A DNA stretch of 64,000 bases from assembly GCF_000379685.1 (NCBI RefSeq), contig NZ_KB903249.1, positions 1 through 64,000 on the forward strand, read 5' to 3'. The DNA comes from Catelliglobosispora koreensis DSM 44566. Lineage in GTDB: Bacteria > Actinomycetota > Actinomycetes > Mycobacteriales > Micromonosporaceae. The notes under the pieces were generated by a model. It was not told the DNA's origin. It was given only the letters and a program-made list of their open reading frames with translations, and did no database searches. Made by a program: the position numbers and the translations under genes. Position 1 is the first letter of the stretch, and the number at the start of each line of letters is the position of its first letter. Positions 15,385 through 22,586 of the stretch are shown here, piece after piece.

Positions 15385-16074
15385 TCAGGAGGGGAGGTTC
15401 ATCCCGAGCGCGGCTTCGAGGCCTCGCTGGCCGGCCGCGGTGACCCGGATCGCGCGGCCGGTGCCGATGCGCTCGATCCAGTCCAGCTCAAAGAAGCGCC
15501 CGCACAACGCGGCGCCGGCGAGCCCGGCGAGGTGCGGGCGGCGCTCTGTCCAATCCAGACAGTCCCGCACCAGTGGCCGGCGTCCGGCAGGCTCAAGCGA
15601 AATGCCCAGGCTCGCGAACCATTCGCGGCCAGCATCGCTCAAGGACAAGCCCCGATTCCGCTCGATGAGCCGCTGCGATTCGAGCGCTCCCAAAAGAGTC
15701 ACTCCGAAGCGCCCCGCCAAATGGTCATAACAGGTGCGCGCACGGGCGAGCGCCGCCATCGCGGTCGCTTCGCGCAGCGACGTGACACTTGCCGCTGGCG
15801 GACCGTCGGCGTAGGAGACCAGCTCCTCGATGAGATGCGCCGTCTCCGGGCTTGCCAGCCGCACATAACGGTGCCGCCCTTGGCGTTCCTCACTGAGCAG
15901 GCCGCCGTCAACGAGCAAGCTCAGGTGCTCACTGGCGGTCGATTTGCCGACGCCCGCGTGCTTGGCGAGTTCGCCGGAGGTCCACGCCCGGCCGTCCAGC
16001 AGTGCCAAGCAAAAGCTGGCCCGCGTGCTGTCGGCCAGCAGTCCCGCGAGCCGGGCCAGAGTTTGCGCGGTCAT
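15385..16074 (-). CDS. ArsR-family winged-helix regulator with C-terminal extension
   Basis: A 229-residue protein with an N-terminal winged helix (residues 1-85): LADSTRASFCLALLDGRAWT, GELAKHAGVGKSTASEHLSLL and the wing EERQGRHRYV. The C-terminal 130 residues are typical of the larger ArsR-type regulators of actinomycetes and include RDCLDWTERRPHLAGLAGA. No CxC metal site is seen, so metal sensing is unlikely. ATG 16074 overlaps the stop of the EamA permease (ATGA), so it probably regulates that permease and itself. Confidence 0.85.
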   Translation of the reverse strand: MTAQTLARLAGLLADSTRASFCLALLDGRAWTSGELAKHAGVGKSTASEHLSLLVDGGLLSEERQGRHRYVRLASPETAHLIEELVSYADGPPAASVTSLREATAMAALARARTCYDHLAGRFGVTLLGALESQRLIERNRGLSLSDAGREWFASLGISLEPAGRRPLVRDCLDWTERRPHLAGLAGAALCGRFFELDWIERIGTGRAIRVTAAGQRGLEAALGMNLPS

Positions 16075-16931
16075 GACTTCCTCCGGGCGAAGTAGACACC
16101 GGCCAAACACAGGGCACCGCCAACGAAAGCCAGCGGCGCGGGCGTCTCGCCGAGCAGCAGCCAGGCGATGAGAATGGCGACCGGTGACACGAGGAAGGTC
16201 GCGTTGCCCAGGCGCCCAGCCGTCGTGCGAGCCAAAGCGTAAGCCCACGTAGTGAACGCGACAGCGGTCGGCATCACCCCGAGGTAAACCACCGACCACA
16301 GGGCGTCCGGCGGCGCGGCACTGACCTCACGCACCAGCGTCGGTGTGAACGGAAGGCACACGATGGCGCCGATGACACAAGCGATCCACGTGATCGTCAA
16401 GCCCGGAAGGTCTGCCAGCAAAGGCTTCTGCAGCACCACAGACACCGCGTAGGCGACAGCGGCCACGACACACAGGAAGACACCCCACCAACTCGACGCT
16501 TGACCACCGCCCGTAGACAGTCCAATCAGGACGATGCCACTAAACGCGATCAGGCTGCCGAGCAGAAGGTTGCGCGGAAAGCCCTCTTTGAGGAATACCC
16601 CGGCGAGCAGGGCGATGAGAATCGGCCCGATGTTGACGAGCATGGCCGCTGTGCCCGCGTCGACCATCCGCTCAGCTTCGTTGAGAGCGACGTTGTAGAG
16701 CGCGAACCACAGCACACCGCACGCGATGAGCCGCGGCCAGTGCTGGCGCTGGGGCATGGCGCTGCGCTTGACGAGCACCATGGCGGTCAGCACCAGCGAG
16801 CCGACGAGGAGCCGGCCGAGGGCGAGGCTGCCCGCCGTGAACGCGTCGGCCAGATGCCGGATCGCCACAAAGGCCGACGCCCAGAGGACGACGGTGGTCA
16901 GCATCGCGGCTGTCGCTTTGGTTTCCTTCAC
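16071..16931 (-). CDS. EamA/DMT-family permease
   Basis: A 286-residue ten-helix transporter with two EamA repeats; motifs include LWASAFVAIR near the N terminus, the GI..IALLAGVFLKEGFPRN segment, and the final AWLLLGETPAPLAFVGGALCLAGV helix region containing the conserved G-E. Likely an exporter of a metabolite. GTG 16931 is 7 nt after a minus-strand TAGCGT box. First gene of a two-gene operon with the ArsR regulator. Confidence 0.9.
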   Translation of the reverse strand: MKETKATAAMLTTVVLWASAFVAIRHLADAFTAGSLALGRLLVGSLVLTAMVLVKRSAMPQRQHWPRLIACGVLWFALYNVALNEAERMVDAGTAAMLVNIGPILIALLAGVFLKEGFPRNLLLGSLIAFSGIVLIGLSTGGGQASSWWGVFLCVVAAVAYAVSVVLQKPLLADLPGLTITWIACVIGAIVCLPFTPTLVREVSAAPPDALWSVVYLGVMPTAVAFTTWAYALARTTAGRLGNATFLVSPVAILIAWLLLGETPAPLAFVGGALCLAGVYFARRKS

Positions 16932-16938
16932 GACACTG

Positions 16939-16944
16939 ACGCTA
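16939..16944 (-). promoter_or_regulatory. -10 box TAGCGT (minus), leaderless start for 16931
   Basis: Minus-strand TAGCGT, 7 nt, GTG 16931. Confidence 0.5.
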
Positions 16945-16972
16945 GTGCCCGGACAGTTCGGCGCGCGCCGAA

Positions 16973-18208
16973 CTACATCAGCTTGTTGGCCTTGAGGTAT
17001 TTGGCCAGTTCGTCATAAGAACCGCTCTCATTGGCAAACATCGCCACATTGCGGGCGGTCATGAGCCACTGGTTTGTGGAGGCCTTGATTTCCGTCAGCG
17101 CTTTCTCGAAGTCCCGCTGCTCGATCATGCGGATGTCGCCGCTGGTGACCGAGTCATGCATGGCGTATTCAGCGGCCGACTCGCACAGGTGGGCTAGATC
17201 GGCGCCACTGAAGTAAGCCGTCGCTCCCGCGAGGCGCCTGAGGTCGATGTTCGCGATCGGGCGCTGGCGCAGGTGATAGTCGAGGATCGCCATCCGGGCT
17301 GGTTCGTCAGGCGGGGCGACGAAGACCGTGCGGTCGAGCCGGCCCGGCCGGCGCAAAGCGGTGTCCACATCCCAAGGCGCGTTTGTCGCGGCCAGGATGA
17401 ACACGCCTTCGTTGGTTCCTTCCATGCCGTCAAGCTCAGCGAGCAGCTGGTTGCCCAGCGTTCGCATGGACGAGGACTGCATTTGGCTTCGCTTATAGCC
17501 CAGGGCATCGATCTCGTCGAGGAACAGCACGCAAGGAGCGTTGCGCCGGGCGGTCTCGAAAATCTGGTGCAGGTTGCGCTCGGACTCCCCGATCCACATG
17601 TTGAGCACGTCGACCAGTGAGATCGTGCCGAACTTCGCGCCCATCTCGCCGGCGACGGCCCGTGCCAGGAACGTCTTGCCGCACCCGGGAGGACCGTAAA
17701 GCAACAGCCCACCGCGCAAGCTCTTGCCATAGAGCTCGCGCAGTTTGGTGTTGCGCATCGGGGCGAGAAACGAAATCTCCAGCCGCTTCTTGACGTCTTC
17801 CATCCCGCCAACGTCACCGAGACGCACCGCCGACGGCTCGATGTCGAAAGCCCGGTCCTCTTCGCCCACAACAGGTTCCGGCTCATCTCCGGCCCGTGCG
17901 TAGCGCGGCGGCACCGAGTCGGCGAACTGTTCCTCCAAGGCTTTCCAATCCATCTGCACCGGTTCGGCCTGCCCCGGCTCGGGCCTGGATGTCACCGGCT
18001 CGGGGGCGGGACCTCCGAGTGCGGACTGCATCAGCCCTTGGGCACTGGCGTTCTGCGGGTCCTGCTGCAGCACGGTCGCCAAATGAGCGATGGACTCGGG
18101 GCCACGACCGGCGGCGATCAGCAGCTCAGCCAGGTGCAGGCGCAGCGGAACGTCAGCCGGGCGGTCCTGCACGGCGGCGAGGAGACTTTCGATGAGAGAC
18201 GCGCTCAT
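16973..18208 (-). CDS. TPR-AAA+ ATPase
   Basis: A 411-residue protein. Residues 1-65 form a TPR-like helical repeat (RLHLAELLIAAGRGPESIAHL), followed by an acidic, proline-rich linker to about 125 and a classical AAA+ module: Walker A GPPGCGKTFLAR, Walker B VLFLDEIDALG, SRH with ILAATNAPWDVD and arginine fingers RRPGRLDR, and a C-terminal helical lid (YFSGADLAHLCESAAEYAM). The module is closest to CDC48/FtsH-like classical AAA proteins, but no protease domain is attached. It probably remodels a partner bound by the TPR. It is divergent from a membrane protein and a TPR protein with which it shares a 24-bp promoter region. Function unknown. Confidence 0.85.
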   Translation of the reverse strand: MSASLIESLLAAVQDRPADVPLRLHLAELLIAAGRGPESIAHLATVLQQDPQNASAQGLMQSALGGPAPEPVTSRPEPGQAEPVQMDWKALEEQFADSVPPRYARAGDEPEPVVGEEDRAFDIEPSAVRLGDVGGMEDVKKRLEISFLAPMRNTKLRELYGKSLRGGLLLYGPPGCGKTFLARAVAGEMGAKFGTISLVDVLNMWIGESERNLHQIFETARRNAPCVLFLDEIDALGYKRSQMQSSSMRTLGNQLLAELDGMEGTNEGVFILAATNAPWDVDTALRRPGRLDRTVFVAPPDEPARMAILDYHLRQRPIANIDLRRLAGATAYFSGADLAHLCESAAEYAMHDSVTSGDIRMIEQRDFEKALTEIKASTNQWLMTARNVAMFANESGSYDELAKYLKANKLM

Positions 18209-18216
18209 GTTGAGCC

Positions 18217-18224
18217 ATTATGCT
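18217..18224. promoter_or_regulatory. Shared bidirectional promoter with superimposed -10 boxes
   Basis: Plus strand TATGCT (18219-18224) and minus strand CATAAT (18222-18217) overlap by four bases. Each lies 8 nt before a start codon: GTG 18233 on plus, ATG 18208 on minus. The whole intergenic region is 24 bp, so both genes must be transcribed from this one element, leaderless. Confidence 0.6.
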
Positions 18225-18232
18225 TGCCGCTC

Positions 18233-18664
18233 GTGACCGATGAGCTGTTCACCCCGACCATCAAGGACGCCAAGGTGCCGACGCGGCCACCATGGAATCC
18301 AGATTCGATCATCTATCCGGCTTTCTTCGGCGGTCCGCTGGCGGGCTCGGTCCTCGGCTTCCTCAATGGGCGCAAGCTTTTGCTGAGCCGTTCTCACCTG
18401 CTACTCATCGCGGGGACGGGCACCGTGGCGTTCGCCGCGCGCGCCGCTCTGACGGCGACCGTTCTCCCCAGCTATGCACGCAGCATTGTGGCGGCGATCG
18501 CCGGCGTCGTGGTGTGGCTTGTCGTGGCGGCGTTGCAGCGCAAGGCTTTCCGCGCCGCCATTCAAAACGGGCGTGACGCGGTCAGTCTCGTCGGCCCAGG
18601 CATCGCCGCGTCCATCGGCTTCGGCGTCCTCGAATTCGCCTTCATTTACGGAGTGCTGCTATGA
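18233..18664 (+). CDS. Membrane protein of unknown function in the TPR-AAA module
   Basis: A 143-residue protein with an N-terminal cytoplasmic stretch (KVPTRPPWNPD) and four predicted hydrophobic segments at about 28-45, 57-75, 82-101 and 123-143. GTG 18233 is set by the neighbouring promoter; longer upstream frames would overlap the divergent ATPase gene. It overlaps the TPR gene by 4 bp (ATGA). No known family recognised. Co-regulation with the ATPase suggests it is a membrane docking partner, but that is inference. Confidence 0.7.
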   Translation: MTDELFTPTIKDAKVPTRPPWNPDSIIYPAFFGGPLAGSVLGFLNGRKLLLSRSHLLLIAGTGTVAFAARAALTATVLPSYARSIVAAIAGVVVWLVVAALQRKAFRAAIQNGRDAVSLVGPGIAASIGFGVLEFAFIYGVLL

Positions 18665-19530
18665 GTGGTATCGGGTTGAAGCGGGCACAGGCGCTGCTGA
18701 TGGCGGACCGTCCACAGGAGGCGCTGCGTGAGCTAGCGACCCTGTCGGCTGAAGAAGCCATGCACCCCGGTGCTTTCTATCTGCGTGCGGCTGCTTTCTC
18801 CCAGCTCGACCAGCATGCCGAAACTGTCACCGCGGCACGGCAGGGCCTCGAAGCGGGCGGGCCGGACCCGGATCTGTTCCAGCTGATCGGTGACGCGGAA
18901 CGCCAGCAAGGACATTTGGAGGCGGCCGAGCAAGCGCTCCTAAGTGGACTGTCACTCGCGCCGAATCACCTGGGCCTGCTGTGTTCCTACGCCGCGGCCT
19001 GCATGGCGGCCAATCAGCTCGGCAAAGCGGCCAAGCTCGTGGAACGGGCAGCGGCACAAGCGCCCACGGCCGCGGCTGTTTATGCGATCCGCATTCAGCT
19101 CGCGTACACCCGAGGGGAAGACCGCAAGGCCCAGGAGATCGCCCGTGAATTCGTCGCCGAGTATCCGGAGAGTGCCGCCGCCCACGCGTTGCTTGGCGGG
19201 ACTAGCGCCAATCGCGGCCAGGTGCGGGAGGCTGACGCTGGCGCGCGCCAGGCGGTCGCGGCCGATCCCACGGTTGGCGACTACGCCGAACTGGCGCTCG
19301 AGACGCGGATCGCCCGGCATCCGCTCATGACACCGGTCCGGCCCTTCATTCGGTTCGGGCCAATAAAGACCTGGATCGCCGCCATTGCCATCATTTACGG
19401 GCTTCGAATGCTGAAGATGCCGATGCTCGCGGGGGTCTTCGCCATCGGCTGGTTCCTTCTTTGCGTGTACTCATGGGTCGTCCCGCCCCTGGTCAGGCGC
19501 TGGATGAAACGGCGATACCGCGCCTTCTAG
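18661..19530 (+). CDS. TPR-repeat protein with C-terminal membrane anchor
   Basis: A 289-residue protein made of five to six tetratricopeptide repeats (about residues 1-215), with typical A-L-P spacing (LLMADRPQEALRELATL, LFQLIGDAERQQGHLEAAEQA). The last 60 residues contain two hydrophobic helices separated by a short KMPM loop, ending in the basic sequence RRWMKRRYRAF, so it should be tail-anchored with the repeats in the cytoplasm. ATG 18661 overlaps the preceding stop. With the TPR-AAA ATPase this gives two TPR proteins and one more membrane protein in one module. Confidence 0.8.
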   Translation: MSGIGLKRAQALLMADRPQEALRELATLSAEEAMHPGAFYLRAAAFSQLDQHAETVTAARQGLEAGGPDPDLFQLIGDAERQQGHLEAAEQALLSGLSLAPNHLGLLCSYAAACMAANQLGKAAKLVERAAAQAPTAAAVYAIRIQLAYTRGEDRKAQEIAREFVAEYPESAAAHALLGGTSANRGQVREADAGARQAVAADPTVGDYAELALETRIARHPLMTPVRPFIRFGPIKTWIAAIAIIYGLRMLKMPMLAGVFAIGWFLLCVYSWVVPPLVRRWMKRRYRAF

Positions 19531-19550
19531 CCGGTTAGGTATGCCAAGGA

Positions 19551-19578
19551 CCCCTTGCAAAGACTTCTTTGCAAGGGG
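19551..19578. promoter_or_regulatory. Perfect 12-bp inverted repeat, operator of the ArsR/MFS operon
   Basis: CCCCTTGCAAAG (19551-19562) and CTTTGCAAGGGG (19567-19578) are exact complements around ACTT. The left arm contains the probable -35 (TTGCAA 19555-19560) and the right arm ends next to the -10 TACGTT, so a bound dimer would block the promoter. A further TTGCAA at 19583-19588 may be a third half-site. Confidence 0.8.
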
Positions 19579-19584
19579 TACGTT
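19579..19584 (+). promoter_or_regulatory. -10 box TACGTT, leaderless start for 19591
   Basis: TACGTT, 6 nt (GCAAAC), ATG 19591; 18 bp after TTGCAA at 19555-19560. Confidence 0.6.
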
Positions 19585-19590
19585 GCAAAC

Positions 19591-20151
19591 ATGTCTAGGG
19601 AAGTTCGTCTTACCGCTGCGTCCCTGCGCGGCCTAGCGCACCCGCTGCGCGTCCGCATCCTGGGTCTCCTCCGCGCGAACGGTCCGGCCACCTCGACCAC
19701 GCTGGCGCTGGCGCTCGGGCAGAGCACGGGCACGACCAGTTATCACCTGCGCCAGCTCGCCGCGCACGGCTTCATCGTCGACGACGAGGAGCTCGGGGCC
19801 GGCCGTGAGCGCTGGTGGAAAGCGGCGCACCAAAGGACCACCTTCGATACGTCTGACCTACCCGATATCGATCCCGCCGACGTGGTGGCTTACATGCGCG
19901 CCGTCGCGGCGTCCTATGCCGACAATGTCGACCGCTGGCTCAACGAGACGTATACGGGACCGTGGCGTGATGTGGGAACGCTCAGCGACTGGCGGCTAAA
20001 GCTCACCCGCGCCGAAACCGAGGAACTGCAAGCGGCCATCTTCGAGCTCGCTAGCCGTTATCGCCGCTATGACGCCGAAGAAGCGCCCGAAGACGCCCAG
20101 CCCGTGAGCCTTCAGGTGCAGGTTATGCCGTTCGTGCAGGAGGCGGAGTGA
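19591..20151 (+). CDS. ArsR/HTH_20-type transcriptional regulator
   Basis: A 186-residue regulator. Residues 5-85 form a winged helix: LRGLAHPLRVRILGLLRANG, then ATSTTLALALGQSTGTTSYHLRQLAAHG and the wing ELGAGRERWWKA, as in the HTH_20 regulators that sit beside MFS transporters in actinobacteria. The C-terminal half (ADNVDRWLNETYTGPW) is typical of that group and binds an unknown ligand. It begins just behind a strong palindrome and is coupled to the MFS gene by TGATG, so it is probably an autorepressor that also controls the exporter. Confidence 0.88.
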   Translation: MSREVRLTAASLRGLAHPLRVRILGLLRANGPATSTTLALALGQSTGTTSYHLRQLAAHGFIVDDEELGAGRERWWKAAHQRTTFDTSDLPDIDPADVVAYMRAVAASYADNVDRWLNETYTGPWRDVGTLSDWRLKLTRAETEELQAAIFELASRYRRYDAEEAPEDAQPVSLQVQVMPFVQEAE

Positions 20152-21482
20152 TGCGTTCACTTGCCTTTCTGCTGACCGGAAACGTCATCTCGGCCATCGG
20201 CAGCCGGATGAGTCTGCTCGCGTTGCCGTGGTTCGTGCTCGCGACCACGGGCAGTGCGGCTAAGACCGGAATCGTGGCCGCGGCCGAGACGATTCCCTAC
20301 GTCATCGTCTGCGCCCTGGGCGGACCGCTGATGGACCGCATCGGCATGAAGCGGGCGAGCGTGTCCGCCGACGTGCTGAGCGCACTCATCTTCACGTCGA
20401 TTCCGTTGCTGCACTTCGGTCCGGGGCTTAGCTTTCCGGCGCTCACGGGACTCATCGCGCTCGCGGGCATGTTGCGTGGCGTCAGTGACACCGCCAAAAC
20501 GGTGCTGTTCCGCGAAGCGGTGCTGGCGTCCAAAGTGAACGTCGCCAGAGCGACATCTATAAACGACGGCTTGAACCGCTTGTCCACCTTGCTCGGAGCG
20601 CCCCTGGGCGGACTGCTCATCGCAGCCACCGACGCACCCACCGTGCTCCTCATCGACGCCGCGACGTTCGCGGTGGGCGCCATCATCATCGGGCTTGCCG
20701 TCCGCAGCACCCTGCGGGTGCCGAGCGAAGAGGAGTCCATTTCCTACCTTGACACTTTGCGCAACGGCTGGGCTTTCATCCGCGGCGACAGTCTCATCGC
20801 CGCCATCTTGGTGCTCGTGCTTTTCACCAACCTGTTCGACGCGGCCTATTCGTCGGTGCTGCTGCCGTTGTGGGCGGCCGAAGTCGTGCAATCGCCGGTG
20901 GCGCTGGGGCTTACGGCCGCGTTCTTCGCCAGTGCCGCGGTGCTCGGCAACATCGTGTTCACCATCGTCGCGCCCTACGCTCCACGTTTTCTGCTCTTCG
21001 CCGTGGGCTTCCTCGTTGGCGGGGCGCCACGGTTCTTCGCCGCCGCTTTTGGCGAGGGCGTGTGGCCGCTTTACGCCGTGTCCTTTGTGGCCGGGCTAGG
21101 GATCGCGGCCATCAACCCGATTCTGGGCGCGGTCATTTTTGAGCGCGTACCAGGACATATGCAAGCGCGGGTGCAAGGGCTGACCTCAGCGGTCGTCTGG
21201 GCCGGCATCCCGGTCGGCGCGCTGCTTGGTGGCTGGCTCGGGGAGTGGAGTGTCAAGGGCGCCATGGTTATCTGCGGCACCGGCTATCTCCTCGTGACGC
21301 TGTGGCCGTTCGTGGGCACACCGTGGCGTCAGCTGACGGCTAAGGTACCGGTTCATGGTGTCGAGCACGCACAAGCTGACCCAGACGGGGAACGTTCTGG
21401 TCAAGACCTACACGGACTGGAGCCGGGGCGAGCACCTGCGGGAGTGGGAGGTGCTGCGGCTGCTGCACGCGAGCACCCATGA
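20151..21482 (+). CDS. MFS transporter regulated by the adjacent ArsR-type protein
   Basis: A 12-helix MFS permease (443 residues as read). Motif-A-like GGPLMDRIGMKRASVSADV occurs near residue 60, and GMLRGVSDTAKTVLFREAVL near 110. ATG 20151 shares its A with the upstream stop (TGATG); GTG 20148 is an alternative. The fold ends near residue 400 (GTPWRQL), after which about 45 residues of Gly/Ala/Arg-rich sequence (positions 21350-21482) are read in a different frame over the next gene. That tail has no family resemblance and may be a by-product of a lost stop codon. Confidence 0.85.
   Translation: MRSLAFLLTGNVISAIGSRMSLLALPWFVLATTGSAAKTGIVAAAETIPYVIVCALGGPLMDRIGMKRASVSADVLSALIFTSIPLLHFGPGLSFPALTGLIALAGMLRGVSDTAKTVLFREAVLASKVNVARATSINDGLNRLSTLLGAPLGGLLIAATDAPTVLLIDAATFAVGAIIIGLAVRSTLRVPSEEESISYLDTLRNGWAFIRGDSLIAAILVLVLFTNLFDAAYSSVLLPLWAAEVVQSPVALGLTAAFFASAAVLGNIVFTIVAPYAPRFLLFAVGFLVGGAPRFFAAAFGEGVWPLYAVSFVAGLGIAAINPILGAVIFERVPGHMQARVQGLTSAVVWAGIPVGALLGGWLGEWSVKGAMVICGTGYLLVTLWPFVGTPWRQLTAKVPVHGVEHAQADPDGERSGQDLHGLEPGRAPAGVGGAAAAAREHP
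21341..21346 (+). promoter_or_regulatory. -10 box TAAGGT before 21355
   Basis: TAAGGT, 8 nt, ATG 21355, inside the end of the MFS gene. Would let the kinase gene be transcribed on its own. Confidence 0.4.
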
Positions 21483-22119
21483 CCTTGTGCCTGAGCCGCT
21501 TGAGCACAACCTCGATGCCGATCCGCCTTGGGTCGCCATCGAGTGCTTACCTGGTACACCCTTAGCAGGAGCATTGACCCCGGCGCAGCTAGATGCTCTG
21601 GAAGTAGCTTTGCGGAAACTCTGGTCGGTGCCGGCCGATCGCGTGCCCGCACGCCGTCACAGCTATACCGAAGGCCTGGACATCGTCCGGTTGTGGTTCG
21701 CCAGCGCCGCACGTCCCGATGGCATCGCGGGAGCCGCCTTCGACGCGACGGTGGAGTTCCTGAAGCACGCCGTCGCCCCGGTGCCGGGAACGCCCGTCGT
21801 CGGGCACAGCGATCCCAATCTGGCTAACTACCTGTGGGACGGCCAAACGGTGCGCATCGTGGACTTTGAAGACGCTGGACGCTCCGATGTGGAGCTTGAA
21901 CTCGCGACAATGGTGCAGCACTTGTCCGGGCGCGGCAACGACTGGGAGCCGTTCATCGCCCGCTTCGATCTGCGGCCGGAACCATTCTTGTTTGGCCGCA
22001 AGGTGATGGCAGGACTGTGGATTTACTTCTTGCTGCCCGGCAATGGCGCCTCGAAGCGCAACCCGCCCGGAACGCTTGACTGGTATGCGGGGGAGACGCT
22101 AAAGCTTTACGGCCGCTAG
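21355..22119 (+). CDS. Aminoglycoside phosphotransferase (APH)-family kinase
   Basis: A 254-residue small-molecule kinase of the APH/choline kinase fold. The N lobe holds the ATP-contacting Lys (VLVKTYTDWSRGEHLREWEVL); the catalytic loop GHSDPNLANYLWDG fits the HxDxxxxN Brenner motif and IVDFEDAGRSD supplies the metal-binding Asp. Substrate unknown; an antibiotic-resistance role cannot be assumed. The start at 21355 makes it overlap the MFS reading frame by 128 bp, and its conserved N-terminal residues argue that this start is real. Its TAG shares CTAG with the convergent gene. Confidence 0.82.
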   Translation: MVSSTHKLTQTGNVLVKTYTDWSRGEHLREWEVLRLLHASTHDLVPEPLEHNLDADPPWVAIECLPGTPLAGALTPAQLDALEVALRKLWSVPADRVPARRHSYTEGLDIVRLWFASAARPDGIAGAAFDATVEFLKHAVAPVPGTPVVGHSDPNLANYLWDGQTVRIVDFEDAGRSDVELELATMVQHLSGRGNDWEPFIARFDLRPEPFLFGRKVMAGLWIYFLLPGNGASKRNPPGTLDWYAGETLKLYGR

Positions 22120-22391
22120 TCGGCGCCTAGCTCCATGGCGATGAGGAGAAAGACCGCCAGCCCGGCCAGAGCGCCGATGAGGCTGGACAGGACTATCTGC
22201 CCGGTGAACCATGCCGCACTGAAGCTGGCGATCCCACCGGGGATGGTGAACACGATGACCGACGCTATCGGCTTGTGCTTGATGTAGGCGATCGCGGCTT
22301 TAGTCAGGAATCGCACGAAGATCGCGGCAAAGACCAGGCAGAGCAGCACAGCTGCCAGGCCGATCGTCCACAGCACCACTTCACCAGTCAT
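22116..22391 (-). CDS. Small three-helix membrane protein of unknown function
   Basis: A 91-residue, highly hydrophobic protein with segments at about 5-28, 43-63 and 66-88 and a short basic loop AYIKHKP between the first two. Family not recognised. A minus-strand TAGAGT lies 9 nt before ATG 22391. It shares the CTAG stop with the kinase gene. Confidence 0.6.
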   Translation of the reverse strand: MTGEVVLWTIGLAAVLLCLVFAAIFVRFLTKAAIAYIKHKPIASVIVFTIPGGIASFSAAWFTGQIVLSSLIGALAGLAVFLLIAMELGAD

Positions 22392-22586
22392 AGTGCCGCC
22401 ACTCTAACCCACAAAGTTGATGTTTCCTCGCCGTAAATAACGATGTCAATTCTTAAGAATATATGCATCTCACGATGGCTCAGCGGCTATGTCATCAAGG
22501 TTTATGAATATTCCATATTCTTTCGAACTTCGATATACATCCGCCCAGTGGCTACCGCCACGTTTTGTGCAAGGGGAGGAATCACA
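22392..22586 (+). promoter_or_regulatory. AT-rich regulatory region upstream of the secreted protease
   Basis: A 195-bp non-coding stretch clearly richer in A+T than its surroundings. It contains perfect palindromes ATTCTTAAGAAT (22449-22460) and GAATATTC (22506-22513), and ends in the ribosome site GGGGAGGA (22573-22580) six nt before GTG 22587. It probably carries the protease promoter, a long 5' leader and a regulator site. Confidence 0.55.
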
